A DNA stretch of 13,832 nt, from assembly GCA_040081395.1 (NCBI GenBank), contig JBEBGN010000079.1:1-13832 (forward strand), written 5' to 3'. Position 1 is the stretch's first letter; each line of letters starts with the position of its first letter. Both the position numbers and the translations under genes were made by a program. Under the pieces are notes generated by a model. That model was given only the letters and a program-made list of their open reading frames with translations, was not told the DNA's origin and did no database searches. This stretch comes from UBA2982 sp040081395 (GTDB lineage Bacteria; Gemmatimonadota; Gemmatimonadetes; Longimicrobiales; Gaopeijiaceae). Shown here piece after piece: positions 8,225 through 13,832 of this stretch.

Positions 8225-8620
8225 ATGCCCGTAAGAATTCGTCTCCGGCGTATGGGCCGGAAGAAGCAGCCCCACTTCCGCGTCGTCGTGGCGGACGGTA
8301 CGTCCCCTCGCGACGGTCGTTTCGTCGAGACCATCGGGTACTACAAGCCCCTGTCGCATCCGGCGCGCCTCGTGCTGGATCTGGCCCGCGTGGACCACTG
8401 GCTCGGCGAGGGCGCCAGCCCGTCGGATACCGTGAAGTCTCTCATCGCCAAGGCCCGCAAGGGTGGCGAAAGCGACGTGGCCGTGGGTGAGATCGGGGCG
8501 GAGGAGCGGCAGGCCAAGCGCGCCGAGCTGCTCGCGACGAAGCGCGTGGCCGCACAGAAGGCCGCTGCGAAGGCGGCGGAGAAGGCCAGCGCGCCCGCGG
8601 CCGACGCCGGAGCCCAGTAA
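8225..8620 (+). CDS. rpsP: 30S ribosomal protein S16
   Basis: S16 is a primary-type assembly protein of the small ribosomal subunit body. The N-terminus MPVRIRLRRMGRKKQPHFRV and the GRFVETIGYY-P stretch are diagnostic. The conserved fold covers roughly residues 1-85. A further 45 residues form a charged, then Ala/Lys-rich helical tail ending in AGAQ, so the 131-residue protein is longer than the 80-90 of most S16 proteins; such tails are variable between lineages. ATG 8225 matches the family start exactly although no clear Shine-Dalgarno site precedes it. rimM follows after 21 bases. Confidence 0.97.
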   Translation: MPVRIRLRRMGRKKQPHFRVVVADGTSPRDGRFVETIGYYKPLSHPARLVLDLARVDHWLGEGASPSDTVKSLIAKARKGGESDVAVGEIGAEERQAKRAELLATKRVAAQKAAAKAAEKASAPAADAGAQ

Positions 8621-8641
8621 GTCGGCGCATCGCCTGCACCC

Positions 8642-9193
8642 ATGGGTCCCAGCAGTCCACGAGACCCGCGGTACCTGGTCGTCGGGCACCTCAACAAGCC
8701 CCACGGCACCAAGGGTGAGATCTTCGTCTGGCCCCTGACCGACTATCCCGAGAGCGTCTTTGCTCCCGGGGTGAGTCTCCTGGTCGGGGACGCCGAAGGC
8801 AGTGAGCCCGACCCCGCCGTGGCGCCCCTTCGCATAGACGAAGTGCGGCCCTTTCGGAAGGGATACCTCCTTTCGTTGCGGGACGTGCGCGACCGCAATC
8901 AGGCTGAGCAGCTGCGCGGGCGGTACGTCATTCTGCCGATCGAGTCGCTCGCGCCTCTCGAGGAAGGGCAGGTCTTCTATCACCAGCTGCTGGGCATGGA
9001 GGTCGTGACCAAGCAGGGTACGCGCCTGGGCGAGATCACCGAGGTATACGAGCTGCGCCCGGCTACCATGCTCGAGGTGCGCGGCCCGGAGCGGGAAGTC
9101 ATGATTCCCTACCTGAGCCACATCGTCCTCGAGGTGGATGCGGACGCGCGCCGCATGGTGGTCGACCCCCCCGAGGGACTGCTCGACCTCTAG
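8642..9193 (+). CDS. rimM: Ribosome maturation factor RimM
   Basis: RimM assists maturation of the 30S head, working with S19 and 16S rRNA. At 183 residues the size is normal. The N-terminal beta-barrel domain opens with YLVVGHLNKPHGTKGEIFV (family consensus VGxIxxPHGxKGE), and the C-terminal PRC-barrel domain runs from about residue 110, with LGMEVVT...GTRLGEITEVYE and the characteristic close VVDPPEGLLDL. In the PRC barrel, ATMLEV stands where NDVLVV-like sequence is usual. The start at ATG 8642 fits the family N-terminus, without a clear ribosome binding site. The gene lies between rpsP and trmD as in many bacteria and is probably cotranscribed with both. The KH-domain gene khpA, often between rpsP and rimM, is absent here. 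Confidence 0.95.
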   Translation: MGPSSPRDPRYLVVGHLNKPHGTKGEIFVWPLTDYPESVFAPGVSLLVGDAEGSEPDPAVAPLRIDEVRPFRKGYLLSLRDVRDRNQAEQLRGRYVILPIESLAPLEEGQVFYHQLLGMEVVTKQGTRLGEITEVYELRPATMLEVRGPEREVMIPYLSHIVLEVDADARRMVVDPPEGLLDL

Positions 9194-9204
9194 GCAGACC
9201 GACC

Positions 9205-9891
9205 GTGCGCATCAACATCGTCACCATCTTCCCCGACTTCTTCGCGGGCCCGCTCGGTCTCTCGATTCCCGCGCGCGCGGCGTCGGCAGGGCTCGTGGAG
9301 TACCGCGTGGTCGATCTGCGGAACCACACGCACGATCGCCATCGCACGGTGGACGACGTCCCCTTCGGGGGCGGTGCGGGCATGGTCATGAAGCCCGAGC
9401 CCTTTTTCGAGGCCGTCGATGCACTGACGCCGAAGGGGCCCATCGTTCTGCTGTCCGCGCGGGGCCGGCCGTTCCGGCACCAGGACGCCGTGCGCTTCAG
9501 CGTGGCCGGTGAGTTGACCCTCCTGTGCGGGCACTACAAGGACGTCGATCAGCGCGTCGCGGATCACCTCGCGACCGAGGAGATCAGTGTCGGGGACTTC
9601 GTGCTCTCCGGCGGCGAGGTGGCCGCTCTCGCGGTGACCGACGCGGTCGTGCGGCTGCTTCCGGGTGCCATGGGGGACCACGACTCCGCCGCGTCCGACT
9701 CCTTCTACGACGGGCGCCTGCTGTCGCCGCCCTCGTACACGCGGCCCGCGGAATACCGGGGTCATGTCGTCCCGGAAGTGCTCCGCTCCGGGGACCACGC
9801 CAGGATCGAGGAATGGCGGGCTCGCGAGGCCGAGCGGATCACCCGGGCCAGGCGCCCCGAGCTGGTGGAGGAGGGGGGCCCCGGGGAGTAG
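9205..9891 (+). CDS. trmD: tRNA (guanine-37-N1)-methyltransferase
   Basis: TrmD uses S-adenosylmethionine to make m1G37 next to the anticodon, which prevents +1 frameshifting. It is a dimeric SPOUT enzyme with a trefoil knot. The 228 residues include the N-terminal INIVTIFPDFF, the G-rich PFGGGAGMVM (53-62), the knot motifs LLSARGRPF (82-90), LCGHYKDVDQR (107-117) and GDFVLSGGE (130-138), and the catalytic-region S-D-S-F-x-DG (D165) followed by P-x-YTRP. The GHYK...DQR form recalls Bacteroidota-type TrmD rather than GRYEGIDER. Translation starts at GTG 9205, 11 bases after the rimM stop, with no clear Shine-Dalgarno site, so coupling to rimM is likely. Confidence 0.97.
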   Translation: MRINIVTIFPDFFAGPLGLSIPARAASAGLVEYRVVDLRNHTHDRHRTVDDVPFGGGAGMVMKPEPFFEAVDALTPKGPIVLLSARGRPFRHQDAVRFSVAGELTLLCGHYKDVDQRVADHLATEEISVGDFVLSGGEVAALAVTDAVVRLLPGAMGDHDSAASDSFYDGRLLSPPSYTRPAEYRGHVVPEVLRSGDHARIEEWRAREAERITRARRPELVEEGGPGE

Positions 9892-9903
9892 GAATCGCGG
9901 GGC

Positions 9904-9932
9904 TTCACGGCCCGAAGACGCCCGATTATGTT
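9904..9932 (+). promoter_or_regulatory. Candidate promoter for rplS
   Basis: TTCACG (9904-9909), 17 bases, then TATGTT (9927-9932) in the 83-base gap between trmD and rplS. A short hairpin (CCCGT pairing with ACGGG, about 9934-9954) follows immediately. This could be an internal promoter for rplS-rnhB, or simply spacer sequence within one operon. Confidence 0.35.
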
Positions 9933-9974
9933 ACCCGTCTCTGGTGGAAACGGGATCCGTAGCGGGAGCATCGT

Positions 9975-10337
9975 ATGGCCGACGTGATCAACGAAATCGA
10001 GCGGGAGGAGGCCCGGGAAGACGCCCTGGACTTCGCCGCCGGCGACACGGTGCGCGTGCTCTACCTCGTGAAAGAGGGGCAGAAGGAGCGCATCCAGGCG
10101 TTCGAGGGCGTGTGCATCGCCCGTAAGCACGGTGGCCTGGACGAGACGTTCATGGTCCGGAAGATCTCGGGCGGCGTTGGCGTCGAGCGCATCTTCCCCC
10201 TGCATGCCCCAACCGTCAAAGGGGTCGAGCTCGTGCGCCGCGGCAAGGTCCGCCGTGCCAAGCTCTACTACCTGCGCGGCCGTAAGGGCAAAGCGACCCG
10301 CATCACGGAGAAGCGGCTGGCGCAGCCAGCGCAGTGA
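9975..10337 (+). CDS. rplS: 50S ribosomal protein L19
   Basis: L19 lies at the interface of the two ribosomal subunits and contacts 16S rRNA. All 120 residues align with the family by eye: F-A-A-GDTVRV, KEGQKERIQAFEGV, the FMVRKISGGVGVERIFPLHAP block, and the basic RRGKVRRAKLYYLRGRKGKA end. ATG 9975 has GGGAG at 9964-9968 with six bases of spacing. It follows trmD as in most bacteria, with a longer gap that holds a promoter-like pair, and rnhB follows within about 25 bases. Confidence 0.98.
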   Translation: MADVINEIEREEAREDALDFAAGDTVRVLYLVKEGQKERIQAFEGVCIARKHGGLDETFMVRKISGGVGVERIFPLHAPTVKGVELVRRGKVRRAKLYYLRGRKGKATRITEKRLAQPAQ

Positions 10338-10362
10338 CCGTGCAGTAATGGAAGTGCCGGCG

Positions 10363-11001
10363 ATGAAGCCGGAGACAGAGACGGCCGAGCGGCCCCGGGA
10401 CGTGCTCGAATACGAGCGACAGTTCTGGGGCCGCGGTCGTTCCGTGGCGGGTGTGGACGAGGTTGGGCGCGGGCCGCTCGCGGGTCCGGTGGTGGCTGCT
10501 GCGGTGGTGCTCCCAGAGGGCACGTCGGTCGAGGGGGCCGACGACTCCAAGGTGCTCACTGCGGCGCAACGGCTCGAGCTGTTCGATCGCATTCGGATCG
10601 CAGCGACCCACATAGGTGTGGGTGCGGCTTCGGTGCGCGAGATCGACCGGAGGAACATCCTGCGTGCGACCACGGTCGCCATGAAGCGAGCGCTGGATCG
10701 GCTTCCCGTGCGACCCGATCACGTGGTGGTCGACGGCCTCCCCGTGAAGTACCTGGGCTGGGAGCACGACGCCGTGGTGGATGGCGACGCGCTCGTGCAC
10801 TCCATCGCCTGCGCTTCGATCGTGGCCAAGGTCATCCGCGACCGGCTTATGGTGCGGCTCGCGGTGCGCTACCCCGGGTACGCCTGGGACCGGAACGTGG
10901 GGTACGGGACCCCCGAGCACCTGGCGGCCATCGATCAGTTGGGCGTGACGCCGCATCACAGACTTACTTTTACCGGACTGCAGTTCGAGCTGGAGATCTG
11001 A
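10363..11001 (+). CDS. rnhB: Ribonuclease HII
   Basis: RNase HII cleaves the RNA strand of RNA/DNA hybrids and nicks DNA at single misincorporated ribonucleotides to start ribonucleotide excision repair. The catalytic acidic residues are visible, numbered from ATG 10363: D32-E33 in GVDEVGRGPLAGPV, D124 in VVDGLP, and D142 in DGDALVHSIACASIVAKV, plus the DSK motif (61-63). The 212-residue size is normal. I chose ATG 10363 because GGAAG (10350-10354) sits eight bases ahead; ATG 10348, giving five more residues, is possible but lacks a ribosome binding site. The frame is open back into rplS (to 10132), which is not believable as coding. It is the last clear housekeeping gene of the cluster. Confidence 0.95.
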   Translation: MKPETETAERPRDVLEYERQFWGRGRSVAGVDEVGRGPLAGPVVAAAVVLPEGTSVEGADDSKVLTAAQRLELFDRIRIAATHIGVGAASVREIDRRNILRATTVAMKRALDRLPVRPDHVVVDGLPVKYLGWEHDAVVDGDALVHSIACASIVAKVIRDRLMVRLAVRYPGYAWDRNVGYGTPEHLAAIDQLGVTPHHRLTFTGLQFELEI

Positions 11002-11009
11002 GGGGGCCC

Positions 11010-11411
11010 ATGCAATCCGAACATCTATCGAATCTCCACCCGGGTTGGGTGGCCGGCGGTTGGCTGGCGGCTATCGCGGTGGCCGCCGCTCTCTACTTGG
11101 CGGGCGTGGGGCTCGGGCTCGTCGCCGCGGACCAGGGCGCCGTGGTGGGGGTGAGTCTTGCGATCGGCGGCGGCTTCTTCGTCGGTGGCTTGCTGGTGGG
11201 AATGCGGTGGAGCGACGCGCCCATTCTGCACGGGATCGCGATGACGTTCCTCTCCGTGGTGGTGTGGTTCGTCATCCTGGTCTTCGGGGGGCCCGCCGAT
11301 GTCGAGCCCGTCACGATGGTGTTGGGGTTGATCCTCTTGCAGCTCGTGTCAGCATGCGCGGGCGCCGCGGTGGGTAGGCGGATGATGCTGGGGGGCGGCG
11401 GCGGTTTGTAG
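11010..11411 (+). CDS. Four-helix membrane protein of unknown function
   Basis: I do not recognise a family. The 133-residue product has four hydrophobic segments: around residues 17-38 (GWLAAIAVAAALYLAGVGLG), 44-63 (VVGVSLAIGGGFFVGGLLVG), 73-91 (IAMTFLSVVVWFVILVFG) and 101-121 (VTMVLGLILLQLVSACAGAA), with a glycine-rich C-terminus. The GGGFFVGGLLVG helix has the small-residue packing seen in many TM proteins of the TIGR04086 or DUF-type kind, but I cannot assign one. The ATG has GAGGGGG (11000-11006), which overlaps the rnhB stop codon, so translation is probably coupled with rnhB. The tRNA-Lys gene begins 8 bases after its stop. Confidence 0.7.
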   Translation: MQSEHLSNLHPGWVAGGWLAAIAVAAALYLAGVGLGLVAADQGAVVGVSLAIGGGFFVGGLLVGMRWSDAPILHGIAMTFLSVVVWFVILVFGGPADVEPVTMVLGLILLQLVSACAGAAVGRRMMLGGGGGL

Positions 11412-11419
11412 GGAGGTGC

Positions 11420-11492
<73 letters not shown>

Positions 11493-11499
11493 CTGGCTG

Positions 11500-11530
11500 G
11501 AGCGCGTCGCGCTCAGCGACTCAGTCGTTT
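11500..11530 (+). terminator. Possible weak terminator hairpins after tRNA-Lys
   Basis: GAGCGC/GCGCTC (11500-11514) forms a 6-bp stem with a GTC loop. CGAC/GTCG (11517-11527) follows with only three T after it. The second hairpin overlaps the stop of the minus-strand secreted protein gene. Neither has a proper U-tract, so this is a tentative call. Confidence 0.25.
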
Positions 11531-11913
11531 GCGGGCGGCGCTGCTGGGGCGGCGGCGCGTTGGGCCGTCCAGGTGCCTTCCGCCATCCCTCCGAAGTCGG
11601 CAGTGCCCGACCAGGTTCCGTTCTGGAACGACCCCGTCAACGTCGTGGGCAGGTCCGCTCCCTGATAGACGAGCGGCCAGAAGAACTCCACGCCGGTCGA
11701 CGTCTCGCGGCCGGTGAAGAAGACCGCACCCGTCGGGATCCGAGCGACGAGGCTATCGCCTTCCGCAGCGATGGTCAGGGGAATGTCGAAGGAGCCCTCG
11801 GGCGATTGGAGATTGAGGGCCCACGACCCGACGATCTGGCTCTGAGCCGAAACGGGCTGAGACACCGCCAGGATGACCACAGCGGCGCACGCGACGAGCA
11901 TGGATCTGCTCAA
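11521..11913 (-). CDS. Small secreted protein of unknown function
   Basis: The 130-residue product has a clear Sec signal peptide (MLVACAAVVILAVSQPVSAQ) followed by a small beta-rich domain that opens QIVGSWALNLQSPEGSFDIPLTI and continues with strand-like segments to GTWSGTADFGGMAEGTWTA, ending in an Ala/Pro-rich tail. I set the start at TTG 11913: a GGAGG (complement of 11919-11923) sits exactly five bases upstream and the TTG is four codons before ATG 11901, which itself has no properly spaced site. The frame is open to 12015, but that adds a non-signal N-terminus. The W-x-L...GSF...G-x-W-x-G pattern resembles small lipocalin-like or lipid-binding beta domains of secreted proteins, but I do not assign one. 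It converges on the tRNA-Lys gene. Confidence 0.7.
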   Translation of the reverse strand: MSRSMLVACAAVVILAVSQPVSAQSQIVGSWALNLQSPEGSFDIPLTIAAEGDSLVARIPTGAVFFTGRETSTGVEFFWPLVYQGADLPTTLTGSFQNGTWSGTADFGGMAEGTWTAQRAAAPAAPPAND

Positions 11914-12192
11914 CGGTTCCTCCCCGGGAAATGGACGGCGGGACACTTCGAGCTTCCGATAGCGTACCTTGGCCGCTCCGGTCGGTTCCTGATTCGAGCC
12001 CACCGCCGAGCTCATCCGAGAAGCCGGAGACGTACCGGCGCGACTATCTGCGGCCGCGCTCCGATCTCCGTGGTTTCCGACCGCGATCGGTAGGCGTCCT
12101 ACTGAAGCCCCTCACATCGCCAGGATGACTTTCGCGCAGGGGGCTACGGCGTTCTTCAGGTGGCTCGGCTGTAAGCGTGGGCGCCAGCCCAG
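11914..12192. other. Intergenic region with no recognisable gene
   Basis: Between the minus-strand secreted protein gene (start 11913) and the antitoxin gene (12241) there are 327 bases without a believable gene. Short open frames here are Arg/Pro/Ser-rich translations typical of GC-rich non-coding frames. The left part must hold the promoter of the secreted protein gene, for which I find no convincing -35/-10 pair. The last 50 bases hold the vapBC control region, listed separately. No transposase remnant or RNA fold was recognised. Confidence 0.6.
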
Positions 12193-12202
12193 GTCATATG
12201 AC
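12193..12202. promoter_or_regulatory. Upstream operator half, palindrome GTCATATGAC
   Basis: This perfect 10-bp palindrome is built from the same GTCATAT/ATATGAC half-site as the larger palindrome abutting the antitoxin start. The two centres are 31.5 bp apart, about three helical turns, so two bound repressor units would lie on one face of the DNA. It sits just upstream of the candidate -35 box. Confidence 0.6.
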
Positions 12203-12204
12203 CA

Positions 12205-12234
12205 TTGTAGCTAGATAGATATGACTATTATAGT
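12205..12234 (+). promoter_or_regulatory. Candidate vapBC promoter giving a leaderless mRNA
   Basis: TTGTAG (12205-12210), 18 bases, then TATAGT (12229-12234). Transcription would begin around 12240-12242, at the antitoxin ATG (12241) itself, and there is no Shine-Dalgarno site. The -10 box lies inside the 23-bp palindrome, so operator binding would block RNA polymerase. Confidence 0.5.
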
Positions 12235-12240
12235 CATATC
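12218..12240. promoter_or_regulatory. Toxin-antitoxin autoregulatory operator (23-bp perfect palindrome)
   Basis: GATATGACTAT and ATAGTCATATC flank a single central T, a perfect 11-bp inverted repeat that ends one base before the antitoxin ATG. Such palindromes over the promoter are where Phd/YefM-type antitoxins and their toxin complexes bind to repress their own operon. The local sequence is AT-rich against a GC-rich background. Confidence 0.75.
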
Positions 12241-12528
12241 ATGAGACATGCCTCGATCACCATCCTGAAGTCCCAGCTCAGCCAATACCTTGATATGGTG
12301 AAGTCCGGGGAGGAGGTCATCGTGACGGAACGTGGGCGGCCCATCGCGAGGTTGAGTCCGTTGGACGGAATGAGCGCGCCGGCGGGGCGAGCCGCGCAGC
12401 TCATCCGCGAGGGCAGGATGCGGGCGCCCACCCGCTGGGCGGCTGATGCGTCGGCGCCCTCGAACGCGGTGGACCCGGCGGGGCGCTCGATCGCAGCGAT
12501 TCTGGAGGAGCGCTCACAGGGCCGCTGA
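12241..12528 (+). CDS. Phd/YefM-family antitoxin of a VapBC-type pair
   Basis: This is the labile DNA-binding antitoxin that neutralises the PIN toxin encoded next and represses the operon. The first 43 residues carry the Phd/YefM fold signature: ASITILKSQLSQYLDMVKSGEEVIVTERG in outline, then RPIARLSPL. The rest, to residue 95, is Ala/Arg-rich and probably unstructured until it wraps the toxin, ending IAAILEERSQGR. ATG 12241 directly abuts the 23-bp operator and lacks a Shine-Dalgarno site, which fits leaderless translation. The stop TGA shares its last base with the toxin start (TGATG), so the two are translationally coupled. Although the fold is Phd/YefM, the partner is VapC-like, a common pairing. 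No symbol is given because families are mixed. Confidence 0.9.
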   Translation: MRHASITILKSQLSQYLDMVKSGEEVIVTERGRPIARLSPLDGMSAPAGRAAQLIREGRMRAPTRWAADASAPSNAVDPAGRSIAAILEERSQGR

Positions 12529-12950
12529 TGCGATTCTGGGATTCGTCGGCCATCGTCCCGTTGATCCTCGAGCAACCGCTGAGTGCGAGGTCTCGCGAGC
12601 TACTCGACGAAGATCAGGATGTGGTCATGTGGTGGGGCACGCCGCTGGAGTGCGCATCGGCCTTCGCACGCCTCCGGCGCGAGGGCGCGTTGAGCCCGAG
12701 CGACGAGGCCGCACTGGTTGGCAGGCTGGAGCGGCTTCGATTGGGCTGGCACGAGATGGTCCCCGGCGATCAGGTCCGCACTCAGGCGCTCCGCGTCCTA
12801 CGACTCCATCCCCTTCGGGCGGCGGACGCGCTCCAACTCGCGGCTGCCCTCGAGTGGGCGGGGGCGCCGTCCGGTGAGTCGTTCATCACGTTCGACGAGC
12901 GCCTCGGGGCCGCCGCGGCCCTCGAAGGCTTCGTCGTCTCAGGGCGCTGA
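12528..12950 (+). CDS. vapC: PIN-domain ribonuclease toxin, VapC family
   Basis: This is a Mg2+-dependent endoribonuclease toxin; VapC enzymes usually cut tRNA or rRNA, but the target here cannot be read from sequence. All four acidic PIN positions are present: D5 in FWDSSAIVP, E41 in PLECASAFARL, D100 in LRAADALQLAAAL and D123 in FITFDERL. The length of 140 residues is typical and the gene looks intact, so the toxin is probably active and needs its antitoxin. It overlaps the antitoxin stop by one base. After its stop come 77 bases with no clear terminator, then the convergent TonB-domain gene. Confidence 0.92.
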   Translation: MRFWDSSAIVPLILEQPLSARSRELLDEDQDVVMWWGTPLECASAFARLRREGALSPSDEAALVGRLERLRLGWHEMVPGDQVRTQALRVLRLHPLRAADALQLAAALEWAGAPSGESFITFDERLGAAAALEGFVVSGR

Positions 12951-13027
12951 GCGCCCGCCGGTAGATCTCCGTCGTGCCGTGGGCAGAAAAGCGCGTGATG
13001 CGCGGTGGCGGCTGTCGAGGAAGTGCG

Positions 13028-13804
13028 TCAGTTCACGACGGCGAACCGGACGGGGATCTGCACCCACACGGCCACGACCTCGTCGACGTTCCTCGCGGGG
13101 GTGAACCGCATGGTCCGGGCGACCGCTTGGGCCGCGGCATCGAGTGCGGGGGTCCCGGAACTCTCGTGGACTCGCGTGGCGTCGACCGCACCCGTTGCCG
13201 AGATGTGGATCCAGAGCACGGGCGCTCCACCCACGCCCGCATCACGAAGGACCGCGGGGTATTCGCGGAGGAGCGCCTCCTGGACCTCGGGGACGTTCGC
13301 CAGAGCCGGGCGCACCGTCATCGGCGTGAAGCCCGGCTCGGGGACCTGCTGCGCCGCGCTCGCGGAGGTCGCCGCGCCGGTCGGGGCCGCAGCGAATGGC
13401 TGGGAGATGACGGGGCGGGGTCCGCCATCGAGCCGGCGGATGTTGGGCAGTACCTCGCGAAGCTCGTCACCGCTGAGAGGCGTACCATCCCGCCTCATGA
13501 CCTCGACGATCTCGCCGCGTTCGAACCGAACCAGAAAGCTATCCTGTTGGGTAACGCCCACCACGACCTCGGCAGGAGGCGGAGCCGCGCCTACAACCAC
13601 ATCGGGCGCCGGCGGCGCGGACGGGGGGAGCGGCGGTGCGTCGAACTGGGTGACGGTAGGCGTTTGATCCGGCTCGGCCCCGATCGACTCGTCGACGCTC
13701 ACGGCCGGTACCGGGATCTGGCACGCCCCGGCGAGGAGCACGACGCCGAGGACGGTGGCCGCACCGATGGCGGCGAGGGAGATCGCGCGGGGAGGCGTGG
13801 TCAT
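13028..13804 (-). CDS. TonB C-terminal-domain protein with N-terminal membrane anchor
   Basis: The 258-residue protein has an N-terminal hydrophobic segment (about 8-28, LAAIGAATVLGVVLLAGAC), a Pro/Ala-rich linker (about 56-80, PPLPPSAPPAP), a small central segment (86-126, SFLVRFERGEIVEVMRRDGT), a low-complexity Ala stretch, and a C-terminal TonB_C domain (about 165-256) with YPAVLRDAGVGGAPVLWIHI, G-x-V and SGTPALDAAAQAVARTMRFTPA. TonB_C proteins transfer proton-motive energy to outer-membrane receptors, or act as orphan periplasmic binding modules. C28 gives a LAGAC sequence close to a lipobox, with Ala rather than Leu/Val at -3, so lipoprotein or uncleaved anchor are both possible. The ATG has AGGA eight bases upstream. 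exbB/exbD are not adjacent. Function as energy transducer is inferred. Confidence 0.8.
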   Translation of the reverse strand: MTTPPRAISLAAIGAATVLGVVLLAGACQIPVPAVSVDESIGAEPDQTPTVTQFDAPPLPPSAPPAPDVVVGAAPPPAEVVVGVTQQDSFLVRFERGEIVEVMRRDGTPLSGDELREVLPNIRRLDGGPRPVISQPFAAAPTGAATSASAAQQVPEPGFTPMTVRPALANVPEVQEALLREYPAVLRDAGVGGAPVLWIHISATGAVDATRVHESSGTPALDAAAQAVARTMRFTPARNVDEVVAVWVQIPVRFAVVN

Positions 13805-13832
13805 GTTGAGGATCCTGGTGCGAAGGGGCGCT

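Noticed and set aside
10132..10362. N-terminal extension of RNase HII back into rplS.
   Set aside because: The extension overlaps L19 in another frame and is Arg/Ser-rich; RNase HII homologues start close to the chosen ATG.
11991..12003. GATTCGAGCCCACC-like sequence resembling the T-arm and 3' end of tRNA-Lys, as for an integration att site.
   Set aside because: It shares only TTCGAG and CCCACC with one base missing and no match to the acceptor end. No integrase is near, and short matches of this size are expected by chance in 13.8 kb of GC-rich DNA.
11866..12129. A 12-base direct repeat CGCCAGGATGAC at 11866 and 12118.
   Set aside because: Several 12-mers are expected to recur by chance in a window of this size. 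One copy lies in the signal peptide coding region, with no other sign of a mobile element.

Overview
The window is about 13.8 kb of GC-rich bacterial chromosome, nearly all coding and mostly housekeeping. The best guess at origin is Gemmatimonadota or another high-GC member of the FCB/Bacteroidota side of the tree. This is inference. It rests on the high GC, the TrmD knot written LCGHYKDVDQR (the GHYK...DQR form I associate with Bacteroidota-like TrmD rather than the proteobacterial CGRYEGIDER), the patchy use of Shine-Dalgarno sites, and a TonB-domain protein that implies an outer membrane. No rRNA or other marker is present to settle it.

Layout, left to right. (1) 62-2144: a PilT/PilU-type pilus retraction ATPase, then 7 bases later a DapA-superfamily aldolase that most resembles 4-hydroxy-2-oxoglutarate aldolase. 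(2) 2194-4803: a large secreted protein with five tandem PPC-like beta domains and a C-terminal DUF4344-type HExxH metallopeptidase domain. (3) 4811-6222: a promoter-like pair, a strong intrinsic terminator, then purA. (4) 6242-6655 on the minus strand: a small membrane protein of unknown function, convergent with purA and divergent from ffh; an AT-rich pocket with a perfect TAAAGTACTTTA palindrome lies in its promoter region. (5) 6801-11001: the translation and secretion cluster ffh, rpsP, rimM, trmD, rplS, rnhB, without the khpA (ylqC) gene often found between rpsP and rimM. (6) 11010-11492: a four-helix membrane protein and, 8 bases after it, tRNA-Lys(UUU). (7) 11521-13804, accessory: a small secreted protein (minus strand, TTG start), a Phd/YefM-VapC toxin-antitoxin pair with a clear palindromic operator and an apparently leaderless start, and a TonB-C-terminal-domain protein (minus strand).

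How the genes work together: Ffh targets nascent membrane and secreted proteins. S16, RimM (16S maturation), TrmD (m1G37 of tRNA) and L19 all serve ribosome function, and RNase HII removes ribonucleotides from DNA. purA supplies AMP. The secreted metallopeptidase, pilus motor and TonB-like protein are envelope functions that show no direct link to that core.

I found no convincing new multigene system. The most rewarding items are the vapBC operator/promoter, the purA leader terminator, the A-A-B-A-B repeat pattern of the PPC protein, and the AT-rich palindrome before the small membrane protein.
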